A stretch of 64,000 nucleotides of DNA from UBA6059 sp040222235 (GTDB lineage: Bacteria > Bacteroidota > Bacteroidia > Cytophagales > Cyclobacteriaceae), in contig JAVKDO010000101.1 of the NCBI GenBank assembly GCA_040222235.1, positions 8,567 through 72,566 on the forward strand, read 5' to 3'. Of this stretch, positions 17,642 to 26,561 are shown piece by piece; within the stretch, counting starts at the first letter, position 1; each line of letters opens with the position of its first letter. Position numbers and translations under genes: made by a program. Under the pieces are notes generated by a model, which was not told the DNA's origin, did not search any database, and saw only the letters and a program-made list of their open reading frames with translations.

Positions 17642-17938
17642 CTACCAATCCTTGATGTCCTCAAATAGATCCTGCCATTTAGGATTCATAGCATTGATGA
17701 GCCGTTCCTTCTTGATTCTCGACCAACGCTTGAGCTGCTTTTCTCTTGCGACAGCTTCAACTATCGATCCGTGATGTTCATAATACACCAGTTTGCAGAC
17801 ATTGTATTGAGCCGTGAAGCTTTTTGGATAGTACTTCTGATATTGAATCGTTCTGGAAAGTAGATCAGTGGTGACCCCAATGTACAGCGCGGTGTTATGG
17901 TTTGTTGTGATCATATAGACGCTTCCTCCACGGATCAT
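17642..17938 (-). CDS. GIY-YIG nuclease superfamily protein (UPF0213/YhbQ-like)
   Basis: This 98-residue protein is a single GIY-YIG domain. The signature is SVYMITT..ALYIGVTTDLLSRT (the YMI and YIG strands, then the Arg of the catalytic helix), followed by YNVCKLVYYEHHGSIVEAVAREKQLKRW with the Glu of the metal site. Stand-alone proteins of this type are common in Bacteroidota and may be DNA nucleases of unknown role. It lies alone, in the opposite direction to its neighbours, between two copies of a 156-bp palindromic repeat, which suggests the gene and repeat travel or spread together. Confidence 0.9.
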   Translation of the reverse strand: MIRGGSVYMITTNHNTALYIGVTTDLLSRTIQYQKYYPKSFTAQYNVCKLVYYEHHGSIVEAVAREKQLKRWSRIKKERLINAMNPKWQDLFEDIKDW

Positions 17939-18028
17939 AGGTTAAGATAATGAGTGGAATTTAAGAATAAAAGGGCTGTTGTGCTCATGGAGACATGGCT
18001 AGGAAGGAGCACAGCGTCAATACCACCA

Positions 18029-18184
18029 CGTCACTTCGACCGAAGTACGATCGAAGATCGTGCGAAGTGGAGAAGTCCCCCAGTGGGATGCAGATAGGTA
18101 TTGGCTCTTACCATCAATGAAGTGCTAGAGTTAGGGGACGTCTCCACTACGGTCGACGTGGCAAGGGTGTGGGAACGGAACAAG
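18029..18184. repeat. 156-bp palindromic repeat flanking a GIY-YIG gene, copy B
   Basis: Direct copy of 17383-17538 in the same orientation, 646 bp away. The left arm differs at many positions while the central 69 bp and right arm are identical, which suggests recent conversion or duplication of that part. A degenerate extra right arm follows at about 18186-18212. No gene is present between this repeat and the lipoprotein gene at 18358. Confidence 0.88.
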
Positions 18185-18357
18185 TTGTATCCGCTCTGGT
18201 CGACGTGACGCTGACATTGGCATGGCAGCTGTGAACCACCATATCTCTACCGTTCACATAAAGTCTGTCTCAGAAAGGTCATGCAGCCGTCAAAGTAATT
18301 CGGGCTTCCCGTATTTTTATAGGAATAAGTATCAATTTTGAATCAAAAAGTAATTCA

Positions 18358-19149
18358 ATGAAGAATATTATCGCCGTTTGCTTCCTCGCATTTATGATCG
18401 CCTGTGACGGCAAAAAGCAAGAAGAACCTGTAAAGGCTGTTGAAGCTACACCGGAAGTAGATTATACTGCCCACCATATACCGGAAGCGACCAAAGTATT
18501 TGATGCCCACGGTGGGTTTGATACCTGGTCAAGCCTAAAAATGCTTTCTTACGATATGGGAGGTAGCACAACATTGACGGAACTACAAAATCGCTACGCC
18601 AGGATCGAATCTGAGGAGCAGACCGTCGGATTTGACGGTGAGAACGTCTGGGTATATCCAGCTAGCGAAGATGCTGATCGTCAGCGGATGCGCTATAATC
18701 TGATGTTCTATTTCTATGCTTTCCCATTTGTGGTGGGTGATCCTGGAGTCAACTATGATGTGCTTGATCCTATAGAATTGGATGGTAAGACTTACAATCA
18801 GGTGAAAGTCTCGTATAACGAAGGAGTCGGTGATGCGCCTAATGATAACTATATCATTTGCTCAGATCCTGAAACTAACCAGATGCAATGGCTCCTATAC
18901 ACGGCTACTTTCGGTGGTGGAGCTAAAGAGAACTATAGTTTGATCAAATATGAAGGCTGGCAAAGCTTTGGTGGTGTGATCTTACCCACGTCACTTCAGT
19001 GGTATAAGTACGATGATGGTGTAGTTGGAGAGCCAAGAGGAGACGCACGCTCATTTACCAATATCAAAGTGTCTACAGAGTACCCGTCCATGGACAACTT
19101 CAAGATGCCAGAAGGAGCTGTTATTGCTAAGATGCCAGAGAGCGACTAA
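18358..19149 (+). CDS. DUF6503-like lipoprotein
   Basis: This 263-residue protein has a lipoprotein signal (MKNIIAVCFLAFMIAC, modified Cys16), so it is anchored in the periplasm or outer membrane. Family features are the opening KVFDAHGGFDTWSSLKMLSYDM, VGFDGENVWVYP in the middle and NYDVLDPIELDGKTYNQVKV, all beta strands of a LolA/LolB-like half-barrel. Members are common in Bacteroidota and are thought to carry hydrophobic ligands; no function is proven. It is monocistronic, ending in the strong terminator at 19182-19212. Confidence 0.72.
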   Translation: MKNIIAVCFLAFMIACDGKKQEEPVKAVEATPEVDYTAHHIPEATKVFDAHGGFDTWSSLKMLSYDMGGSTTLTELQNRYARIESEEQTVGFDGENVWVYPASEDADRQRMRYNLMFYFYAFPFVVGDPGVNYDVLDPIELDGKTYNQVKVSYNEGVGDAPNDNYIICSDPETNQMQWLLYTATFGGGAKENYSLIKYEGWQSFGGVILPTSLQWYKYDDGVVGEPRGDARSFTNIKVSTEYPSMDNFKMPEGAVIAKMPESD

Positions 19150-19181
19150 GACTTGGTACTAATAATCGACAAAGTAGTAAA

Positions 19182-19212
19182 GGAGCACTCAGCAACGAGT
19201 GCTCCTTTTTTT
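19182..19212 (+). terminator. Rho-independent terminator
   Basis: Stem GGAGCACTC (19182-19190) pairs with GAGTGCTCC (19197-19205), with a 6-base loop and a run of seven T. It ends the DUF6503-like gene and lies between convergent genes. The reverse strand has A's before the stem but no long T-run, so it acts mainly on the plus strand. Confidence 0.92.
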
Positions 19213-19216
19213 ATAT

Positions 19217-21892
19217 CTATTCCGTCCTCAAAGACTTTACAGGATTATCCAATGCAGCTCTGATGGTTTGAAAACCAATCGATAGGGCTGTAATCACCAT
19301 CACTATCACTACCGGTAGTAGGACGATCAATGCGCCCATGTCGATGTGGTAAACAAAGGTCTCCAACCAGTCATTCATTAAGTAGTAAGCAATAGGCGTT
19401 ATGAGAATAAAGGCCACTCCAATCAAAATTGTAAAGTGCGTACCAATCAAACCTAAGACATTGGCGACACTGGCGCCCAGTACTTTTCGTACGCCAATCT
19501 CCTTGGTCTTCGTATCGATAAGGAAGCCCACCATGCCAACTAGTCCCAGACAACCTATCAGTATGGCCACTACCGTGAATACATTGATCATCTGACTAAG
19601 CCGCTGCTCTTGGACATACTGATCTTCAAACCGATCCTCCAGAAATCTGTACTCGACTGTATTGACGGGATCAAAATCAGCCCACGTAGACTCAATGTGT
19701 TCTAAGGTTTCCGGTAGGCGCTGTGTGTTGACCAGGATGCTCGCTCGCCTCAGTCGGGTGCCGGCCTTCATCATGACCATGGGTACAATGGGACTATGAA
19801 GTGACTCAAAATGAAAGTCCTCCGTCACCCCGTAGATACGGCCTTTGTACGGTCCATATCTCAGGTTTTCACCTATGATATCATTGGGATTGTCATAGCC
19901 TAATGCTTCTGCGGCGGTGCGATTGATAATGTAGTAGCCGATGCTATCTGCGAACGTGTCCATTTGCTTCTGGAAGTTGGAGCCAGCTGCCAGCTTAATG
20001 CTATAGGTATCCAAGAAATCCTCATCTACCATGATTCCTGGAAGGCGAAAATCGAGATCTACTGCGGTATCTCCTCGGAAGAAATTAGCACCCCAGCTGT
20101 CCATCAACCTTCCTGTAGGGATGCGAGAGGAATAGGCCACCGCTTCAATATTGGGACTGGCCAATAGCTGGGTTTTAAAGGTCTCCAGATTTTCAAAACT
20201 CCTGCCTAGCGGCAGATCGATGATGGCTTCTTTGCGGTAGCCCGGATCTGATGTCCTAATAAAGTCAATCTGGCTCTCGATAACGGTGAGGGCAAAGATC
20301 AACCCCAGTACGACGGCATATTGTACTGTGACCAGTACAGATCGGAAGTTGATCTTTGATGGGCGTGACGCGAGCTTGCCCTTCAGTGACTGCACCGCGC
20401 CAATGCGTGATAAGAAAAGGGCAGGATAGAGGCCTGCGATGAGTCCTATGATAATGAGGAGGCTGAGTAAGGTAAGGACCAGAAAATAGTTGTCAATGAG
20501 GTTGAGAGTGAGAGATTTTTCTACAAAATCATTGATCACGGGCAGGGCCAACCATACCAGTAGCATTGCAATGGGGAGCGACAGGACGGTGATCAATGTT
20601 GACTCGACAAGAAACTGCATGACGAGTGCGGACCGGCCACTACCTAGTACTTTACGCACACCGATCTCCTTAAGGCGCCTGGTAAAATGCGAGGTAGAAA
20701 GGTTCATGTAGTTAACACAAGCAATGACCAAAAGGAGAATACCAACGATCGAGAAAATATAGACCTGATCAATACTACCATTGGTTTCATACTCACCTTC
20801 GAGATTGGAATAAAGATGGATGTCAAGCAGGGGTTGAAACTGAAACTTGTAGAAGTCACTGGAAGGTCTGCCTCTGATAGGATCAACGTATTTTTCCCAG
20901 AATCCGACTGAGGATTGAGTCAGACTTGGTATATCAGCATTGGGGGAGGTGCGGATATAGGTGAGCCAGTTGTAGTTGCCGCCTACATTGTTCATCGCCT
21001 CCTCACCAAAAGCTTGAGCGACCAGCCTCAGAGGGGCCAGGTACTCAAAGTGAAAATGCTGCTGATCCGGCATGTCCGCCATCACACCTGTGACCTTGAA
21101 GTTAAAATCCTGACCTCTTGCTGTCAGCTTTATTGTCTTGTCTAGTAGGTCTTGCTCTGCCCAATCATTACCAAAAATCCGAATGGCTGACTCCTCTGTT
21201 AACACTAAGGAGAAGATATCATCGAAGGCCGTTTCAGGAGAGCCCAGTAGAAATGGGAAACTGAATATATCGAACACATCATCATCAGCGAATATGACTG
21301 GCTCGCCGGGAAATCGCTGATCTCCGTATTCTAGATCAGGAAAAGCCCAAGGGAAGAATCGTACGGCATGGGTGATGGAAGGATAGTCTTCTTTGAGCCG
21401 CTCTGCATGGCCTGCTGACGCAAAGGCCCAATGCCGACTCAAGTCACCGTCAGTTGTAAAATTTTGGACAGTAACTCGATAAATATCCTCAGCATTTTCA
21501 TGATGTCGATCGTAGCTGAGCTCATCTTGAACGAAAAGGAAGATCAGGATACATGCCGCCATACCTGTGGATAGTCCAATCAGGTTGATCGCCGTATTCA
21601 TCTTGTACTTTTTAAATTGCCTGGAGGCAATTCTGAGATAGTTGACTAGCATAATATTAGAGTTTTTGAGTTTTTCAAACTTGAGTAGGGGACGCAGTAA
21701 GGAAGGATGGAGCAATAGGATTACCTCTTTCCATAACCACCAAAAAATGACCTTTTCCTTGATTTTATATAAGTCAATCTGCTCACCGAGATCACCTGCG
21801 ATATCCTCATAATACTCCGGCTTGATCAGCCGACGAAGGAGCCGCATTGCATAAGTAGTATCGATATGGGTTGGCTTATTTACCAAAGTCAA
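19217..21892 (-). CDS. FtsX/MacB-type ABC transporter permease with prefix domain (module 2)
   Basis: This 891-residue inner-membrane protein is a paralogue of 13307-15883. A soluble prefix (about 1-85, with EDIAGDLGEQIDLYKIKEK) precedes two FtsX units. The coupling signatures EIGVRKVLGSGRS (near 415) and EIGVRKVLGASVAN (near 800) mark the two membrane bundles, and MacB-type periplasmic domains lie between. As in module 1 there is no ATPase nearby. The start overlaps the PadR stop region by 17 bases. Two such modules within 9 kb suggest family expansion, a common pattern in Cytophagales; the transported substrate is unknown. Confidence 0.9.
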   Translation of the reverse strand: MTLVNKPTHIDTTYAMRLLRRLIKPEYYEDIAGDLGEQIDLYKIKEKVIFWWLWKEVILLLHPSLLRPLLKFEKLKNSNIMLVNYLRIASRQFKKYKMNTAINLIGLSTGMAACILIFLFVQDELSYDRHHENAEDIYRVTVQNFTTDGDLSRHWAFASAGHAERLKEDYPSITHAVRFFPWAFPDLEYGDQRFPGEPVIFADDDVFDIFSFPFLLGSPETAFDDIFSLVLTEESAIRIFGNDWAEQDLLDKTIKLTARGQDFNFKVTGVMADMPDQQHFHFEYLAPLRLVAQAFGEEAMNNVGGNYNWLTYIRTSPNADIPSLTQSSVGFWEKYVDPIRGRPSSDFYKFQFQPLLDIHLYSNLEGEYETNGSIDQVYIFSIVGILLLVIACVNYMNLSTSHFTRRLKEIGVRKVLGSGRSALVMQFLVESTLITVLSLPIAMLLVWLALPVINDFVEKSLTLNLIDNYFLVLTLLSLLIIIGLIAGLYPALFLSRIGAVQSLKGKLASRPSKINFRSVLVTVQYAVVLGLIFALTVIESQIDFIRTSDPGYRKEAIIDLPLGRSFENLETFKTQLLASPNIEAVAYSSRIPTGRLMDSWGANFFRGDTAVDLDFRLPGIMVDEDFLDTYSIKLAAGSNFQKQMDTFADSIGYYIINRTAAEALGYDNPNDIIGENLRYGPYKGRIYGVTEDFHFESLHSPIVPMVMMKAGTRLRRASILVNTQRLPETLEHIESTWADFDPVNTVEYRFLEDRFEDQYVQEQRLSQMINVFTVVAILIGCLGLVGMVGFLIDTKTKEIGVRKVLGASVANVLGLIGTHFTILIGVAFILITPIAYYLMNDWLETFVYHIDMGALIVLLPVVIVMVITALSIGFQTIRAALDNPVKSLRTE

Positions 21893-22211
21893 ATGCTATT
21901 TTCGGGATGGCGCTCCAGAGCTTTTGACGACTCTCTTGTGCATGATCCAGCGCTTTCTTTCCGAACGGTGTGACCAGAAAATACTTTTTGCGCTTTCCAC
22001 CTCTGACGTTGGTGGCTTCTCCCCATTTATTGTCGAGGTAGCCTTTGTTTTCCATACGTCGCAGTGCAGTTTGCAAGGCGCCTGTACTCACCTTTCGCCC
22101 GAGCTTCTGCTCGATTTCTTCTTTGATACTCACGCCATAGGCACGATCGTATAGCACTGCTACGGTGAGTAATACAATCTCTTCAAATTCACCTAATTGA
22201 TAATCACCCAT
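21876..22211 (-). CDS. PadR family transcriptional regulator (module 2)
   Basis: This 111-residue winged-helix protein has the PadR opening LGEFEEIVLLTVAVL, the YGVSIKEEIEQKLGRKVSTG recognition region, LRRMENKGYLDNKWGE and the wing GGKRKKYFLVTPFGKKAL. It is the first gene of a two-gene operon with the overlapping permease and is the likely local repressor. It differs enough from the PadR at 15870 that the two modules probably answer to different signals. Confidence 0.92.
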   Translation of the reverse strand: MGDYQLGEFEEIVLLTVAVLYDRAYGVSIKEEIEQKLGRKVSTGALQTALRRMENKGYLDNKWGEATNVRGGKRKKYFLVTPFGKKALDHAQESRQKLWSAIPKIAFDFGK

Positions 22212-22353
22212 TGGAATTTATTTAATTCCTAAATGTAGTTATTATAAACAATAAAAAAAGGCGCTTGCCTGAGTATAGAGACTGAAGAAATTTGCGAAGG
22301 TTACAGTGGGAAGGAAAATAAATCTGAAAAAGAGAGATTTAAGATGGCATAGA

Positions 22354-22686
22354 TCAGGTTATCTCTAGGCAGTAGCCCTTGCTTGAACCAATAAAATCTC
22401 TCACGCTTGATAGGTGATTCTCAAGTAACGAAGCGATCATAGCCGTATTTGTGTTTCCCGATCGAATCCATATGACTTTAGGAGGAAACCCATGGACTAG
22501 CGCCAATTCAAGAAAGTCAGAGTCTTGTGAGACAATGGTATAGTTGTTCGCTTTGGCGAAACGCCAAACCGTCATATCATCTTTTTTTGAAAGGTTATGA
22601 AACCTTAAATGTGTTGAGTCTGGGTAGGATATAGCCAACCTAGCTACAAGTTTATGGGATAGGTTCTGATCAAAGATCAGTTTCAT
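22354..22686 (-). CDS. DUF5615 family PIN-like protein (probable toxin)
   Basis: This 110-residue protein matches the DUF5615 family, a compact PIN-like fold. It starts MKLIFDQNLSHKLV with the first acidic metal-site residue, then has KKDDMTVWRFAKANNYTIVSQDSDFLEL with the DSDF acidic pair, and ends near VIWIRSGN. PIN-domain proteins of this type are predicted RNases in VapC-like toxin-antitoxin pairs. Its ATG overlaps the stop of the DUF433 gene by four bases (ATGA), so the antidote is made first. Toxicity is inferred, not proven, for DUF5615. Confidence 0.85.
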   Translation of the reverse strand: MKLIFDQNLSHKLVARLAISYPDSTHLRFHNLSKKDDMTVWRFAKANNYTIVSQDSDFLELALVHGFPPKVIWIRSGNTNTAMIASLLENHLSSVRDFIGSSKGYCLEIT

Positions 22687-22907
22687 TTGGAGATGGCGAC
22701 CACTCGATTCTCGCGATCAGCCGCGAAAGATAGGGCTGCTAATATGTCATTTTTGGTCAGATCAGGGAAGTCATTAATTATTTCGTCTTGAGTCATTCCC
22801 GAGGCTAACCAGCTAAGTACGTCGTATACTGTAATCCTCAAACCTCTAATGCACGGCTTACCACCTCGTTTGCCAGGTTCAATAGTAATGATGTCTTGAT
22901 AATTCAT
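22683..22907 (-). CDS. DUF433 family antitoxin
   Basis: This 74-residue protein has the family core ITIEPGKRGGKPCIRGLRITVYDVLSWLASGMTQDEII, ending with a helical DLTKNDILAALSFAADRE. DUF433 proteins contain a small helix-turn-helix and pair with DUF5615 or PIN-like proteins, as here. It is likely the antidote and autorepressor. The upstream 100 bp are very A+T-rich and probably hold the promoter. Confidence 0.88.
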   Translation of the reverse strand: MNYQDIITIEPGKRGGKPCIRGLRITVYDVLSWLASGMTQDEIINDFPDLTKNDILAALSFAADRENRVVAISK

Positions 22908-23008
22908 AGCTCTGTTATATAAATATATCTAAAATTGTTTTAGGGACGATTCACTTTTGGTTAAATCCAGTGTGAAAAGGCTTCCCCAATTGCCTCTGGA
23001 TACTAATT

Positions 23009-23968
23009 CTACAGCTGACCAAAAACAAAATTCCGCATTTGCACCAGACAATCGGGACAGAGTAGGGGGGCACTGTGACCTCCACCTTCGACTACTACAA
23101 GCTGATTGGTCAGACCAATGGCATCTGCCTGTTGGTGAAGGAGGTTAGAACCTTGGGTAGTGACGCCTGATTCGTCTGCTTCTCCGGTGTTGAAGGGGAC
23201 GACATCATCGTTGGTGCCGTGGATGCTGAAGAGGATAGGCTCGTCTGCATCGATAAATTCAAAATCAAGCATTGCTCCGGAGAAGTTGAATACACCCTTG
23301 ACCGCTGATGAAGTGCCAGGATTGCCACTGTTACCAGGGATGCCACCCCTCGACTCCACATACTCCAGCAGACCGGGACTGATGGACGCTATATCTTGTA
23401 TGTCATTGAGGTAGGCTGACTGTAGCGCAGTAAACGCGCCAGCGGAGAAGCCACCGACGTAGATATTAGCCGTATCAATACCATAGGCAGCATAGTTCTG
23501 CTTTAGGAACCTGACCGCTGCTTTCATATCGCTGGCAGCATCATATACCGCACGCACCACGGACTCTGGTGTGCGCTCAATATCAATCACACGATAGTCA
23601 ATCGCCACAAGGGTATAGCCCGACTGAGCGAAGAATGGTGCGAAGATCAACGCTTCTTGCTTATCTCCCCCTACAAAACCACCTCCGAATGCATATACCA
23701 ACACCGGTCTGGAGGAGGCCGTGTCACCGACTGGCTCGTAGAAATCAAACCTCAGGTCTTGCACTTCACCACCTTGGGTCGTGTTCTGCCCGTAGCTGAT
23801 GTTTCTGGTAAGGTCATAGCCATCAAAGACCTGCGCATCATAGCGGACAGGATCATTGGTGCCAGGCTCTACAGGTTTTAAGATCCCAGGCTCTTCGTCA
23901 TCATCTGATGCACATCCTCCCCAGCATAGGCCGACCACCATTATCCATAACAGTTGCTTTCTCATCAT
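23009..23968 (-). CDS. alpha/beta hydrolase, lipoprotein esterase
   Basis: This 319-residue protein has a lipoprotein-type signal (hydrophobic 5-17, Cys near 19 followed by an acidic stretch), so it is likely cell-envelope bound. The alpha/beta-hydrolase fold shows the oxyanion segment AFGGGFVGGDKQ, the nucleophile elbow GGFSAGAF, the Asp region HGTNDDVVPF and the catalytic His in VEGGGHSAP. The arrangement resembles carboxylesterases of the hormone-sensitive-lipase/BD-FAE type. A 200-bp gap separates it from a small outer-membrane-type gene upstream. Substrate unknown. Confidence 0.85.
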   Translation of the reverse strand: MMRKQLLWIMVVGLCWGGCASDDDEEPGILKPVEPGTNDPVRYDAQVFDGYDLTRNISYGQNTTQGGEVQDLRFDFYEPVGDTASSRPVLVYAFGGGFVGGDKQEALIFAPFFAQSGYTLVAIDYRVIDIERTPESVVRAVYDAASDMKAAVRFLKQNYAAYGIDTANIYVGGFSAGAFTALQSAYLNDIQDIASISPGLLEYVESRGGIPGNSGNPGTSSAVKGVFNFSGAMLDFEFIDADEPILFSIHGTNDDVVPFNTGEADESGVTTQGSNLLHQQADAIGLTNQLVVVEGGGHSAPLLCPDCLVQMRNFVFGQL

Positions 23969-24132
23969 TGCTTCACGTTTGAGGTAATACAGGCAGTTAA
24001 CGTATTACCCTACCGGAAATGATTGGAATCGTGTAGAAAAAATCATGGGTCAAGCCAGCATTGCCTTAATGTAGCCTGCCAAGATACCTGACACACGTGC
24101 TGCACACACAGGAGAGCTTAGTCCAACCTTCT

Positions 24133-24903
24133 CTAAAAGGTATATCCTAGCGATAGTCCAATTCGCGCATTCACAAACGAAAAAGTACTGGAAGCTTTCG
24201 CGTCACCGTCACCTTCAATGTCTACTTCGTAATCAAAGCCAAGCCGGTCAATCACCTCATTCAATGCTCCAGATAGGTCATCCAGAAACTGATCGCTTGG
24301 GGGTCGATCAAATTCATAGGCCTTTTTATAACCGGATACACGAGGGCCAATGAATAAAAAATCTATACTGAACCTTTCTTTAATAATCATTTGGTAGCCC
24401 AATTGGATGCCTACACCAAATTCGGTCAAACTAACGTCAGAAAAGTAATTCTCAATAGGGCTGCTCACAGGAGTATATTCAAAACTGGCTGTCGTATTGA
24501 AATCTTGATATCTGAAATATACCCCAGTATAGAAGCCTTCTAATTTACCAGGATCGCATGCCCTTAAGTAGTATCTCACCTCTGGTGTGATAGCCACTCC
24601 TGTAATCTGATCAAAACTTGAGTTAAACGTCGAACTTTCGATAGCAAGTAGGCTAGGTATGGTTCCACTATGCTTGTATGCTACCCCGATCCCTGCAGAT
24701 ACTCTTGGAACTATACCCTTTTCGTAGATCAAAGAGATATTACTGAATGCTAGCGCAAATGAGTTGAGCTTAATAATATTCGGATATCTGAACTGCTTAA
24801 CACTTGGCTTAAGTTGAACACTATCAGAGGTCTGTGAGTAAGCACTTCCAATTATGAAACATGAAAACACAGATAGGACAAGTGCGGTTTTTATAAATTT
24901 CAT
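24133..24903 (-). CDS. outer-membrane beta-barrel protein, DUF3575-like
   Basis: This 256-residue protein begins with a signal peptide (hydrophobic 6-23) and consists of alternating amphipathic strands: NSFALAFSNISLIYEKGI, GVAITPEVRYYL, GFYTGVYFRYQDF, FGVGIQLGYQMI and a last strand ending in aromatic Phe (LSLGYTF), which is the usual outer-membrane insertion signal. It resembles DUF3575-type small barrels. Function unknown. No operon partner is evident. Confidence 0.65.
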   Translation of the reverse strand: MKFIKTALVLSVFSCFIIGSAYSQTSDSVQLKPSVKQFRYPNIIKLNSFALAFSNISLIYEKGIVPRVSAGIGVAYKHSGTIPSLLAIESSTFNSSFDQITGVAITPEVRYYLRACDPGKLEGFYTGVYFRYQDFNTTASFEYTPVSSPIENYFSDVSLTEFGVGIQLGYQMIIKERFSIDFLFIGPRVSGYKKAYEFDRPPSDQFLDDLSGALNEVIDRLGFDYEVDIEGDGDAKASSTFSFVNARIGLSLGYTF

Positions 24904-25096
24904 ACTGCTTCAACTAGGGGATTTATTTTCAATTTTGGAGCTCGCAAGTAAGTCAATTTTCTTTTCTGATGATCAATACTGGACCTATAATGAATAGGTG
25001 TATTCCGATAAGTTAGGACCTTGGTATAATATGACTGTTCGTAGGGTCAAATTTGTTTTCAGCTCGCAGATCCATAAAGTGCGCTCGGCCCATGCC

Positions 25097-26410
25097 TTAG
25101 GCCAGCTGACTGATACGTACTTTTTTGGTTTTGAGACGAGTGTTGTTGAGCTGCGCGATGAGTTTCGTCGATTTGCTTTGAGGGACAGCCACATAGGTGC
25201 AGTCTTGCTTTAGCTCGATGATGCCGAGCTCATCTTTGGTCAACCCACCCTGCTTGAAAAACAATCCTGCCACATCACCTTTGGAGATCTTATCCTTGCG
25301 GCCGCCAGAGATGTAGAGGGTCACCCAGCTACTAGAGAGGTCCTGCTTCTTGGTAGTCAGGGCAATTTCTTCTGCTCCCTTGATGAATGGAGGTAGCGTT
25401 GTTTGCTCCCACTGCAGCACATAGGCAGTGCCGTCGCTATGCATCCTTGCACTCCGACCATTTCTATGGACGAACTCCGCTTCGGAGTGCGGAAGCTCGT
25501 AGTGCACGATGAAGTCCATTTCGGGTACGTCTATACCTCTAGCGGCAAGATCTGTGGCCACCAGCAGACTGTAGGTGCCATTGCGAAACTTAATCAGTGA
25601 ACGCTCCCGGTCGATCTGCTCCAGTCCGCCATGGAAACACCCATGAGCAACCTGCGCTTTGTCTAGGGCCTCACTGACGGTTTGTATGCTTTCCTTGAAG
25701 TTGCAAAAGACCATACCATTGCGCTTACCCACATGTCGAAGCAGCTGGATCAAGGTCGGCAGTTTATCCTTTGTTGGGGAGATGACGGTCTGGAGCTGCA
25801 GGAGTGAGTCCGACCGGTCGAGGAAGTTGAGCTGTGTCGCATTGCGAATGCCCACAAAAGGTGGAATGGCAACTTTCTGTGTGGCAGAGGTCAGTACCTT
25901 CCGTTTGAGCGAAGGGAGTGCCGCGATGATCTCCTTCATGTCCTCTGCAAACCCGATCTCTAGTGACTTATCAAACTCGTCCAGGACCAATGTCTTGATG
26001 TGATGGGTGTCGACGTTTTCGCGCCTGATATGGTCTGCCACTCTGCCGGGAGTACCGATCAGCAGGGCAGGGGGATGTTTGAGCTCAACCCTGTCCTTGT
26101 ATCCCGCGCGACCGCCATAGACCGCATTGGCCTTGTGACCACTGCCCATCTCGCGGATGACCTGCTCGATCTGGATGGCCAGCTCCCTAGATGGTACCAA
26201 GATCAACACTTGTACTGCGGATAGCTCAGGATCGAGCGCGGCGATGATAGGTAGTAAAAACGCGAGCGTCTTGCCAGTGCCGGTCGGAGAGAGCAATACT
26301 ACTTCTGCGTCGGACGTGATCACCGCTTGCGCGCTTTCCTGCATGGGATTGAGCGCTGCAATGCCTAGTTTATCAAGAATGGCCTGGGCATCCTTATTTT
26401 TTGCTACCAT
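25097..26410 (-). CDS. dbpA: DEAD-box-type RNA helicase with DbpA RNA-binding domain (DEFD variant)
   Basis: This 437-residue ATP-dependent RNA helicase has motif I SPTGTGKT at 41-48, PSRELA, GTPGR near 119-123, motif III SAT at 175-177, and a C-terminal DbpA-type RNA-binding domain (about 360-435, TLYISGGRKDKISKGDVAGLF) that in E. coli DbpA contacts 23S rRNA hairpin 92. A late ribosome-assembly role is therefore likely. Two core motifs differ from the canon: motif II reads DEFD at 144-147 instead of DEAD, and motif VI reads HRNGRSAR instead of HRIGRTGR. The promoter at 26415-26422 lies against the start codon, so the mRNA may lack a leader. Confidence 0.9.
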   Translation of the reverse strand: MVAKNKDAQAILDKLGIAALNPMQESAQAVITSDAEVVLLSPTGTGKTLAFLLPIIAALDPELSAVQVLILVPSRELAIQIEQVIREMGSGHKANAVYGGRAGYKDRVELKHPPALLIGTPGRVADHIRRENVDTHHIKTLVLDEFDKSLEIGFAEDMKEIIAALPSLKRKVLTSATQKVAIPPFVGIRNATQLNFLDRSDSLLQLQTVISPTKDKLPTLIQLLRHVGKRNGMVFCNFKESIQTVSEALDKAQVAHGCFHGGLEQIDRERSLIKFRNGTYSLLVATDLAARGIDVPEMDFIVHYELPHSEAEFVHRNGRSARMHSDGTAYVLQWEQTTLPPFIKGAEEIALTTKKQDLSSSWVTLYISGGRKDKISKGDVAGLFFKQGGLTKDELGIIELKQDCTYVAVPQSKSTKLIAQLNNTRLKTKKVRISQLA

Positions 26411-26414
26411 GCCG

Positions 26415-26422
26415 CAAAGGTA
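26415..26422 (-). promoter_or_regulatory. -7 promoter element giving a probable leaderless helicase mRNA
   Basis: TACCTTTG on the minus strand fits TAnnTTTG exactly and ends four bases before the ATG at 26410. The expected transcription start is therefore at or next to the start codon. No good -33 TTG was found at the usual distance, which lowers confidence. Confidence 0.45.
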
Positions 26423-26561
26423 GATCGCTGCGTGGAGAGTTACTCACCTACCGGAATGAGATCACAGAATTTTCAATCCATTATCAGCAATGGGTGGTAA
26501 TTCAGACCATTTGTTGGTGTCATCATTAGTATGAACCTGATAGGCTTGAGTTGTTTCTTAA

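Noticed and set aside
15870..22211. Complete ABC exporters
   Set aside because: No Walker-type ATPase is encoded near either permease, so complete transporters cannot be claimed from this window.
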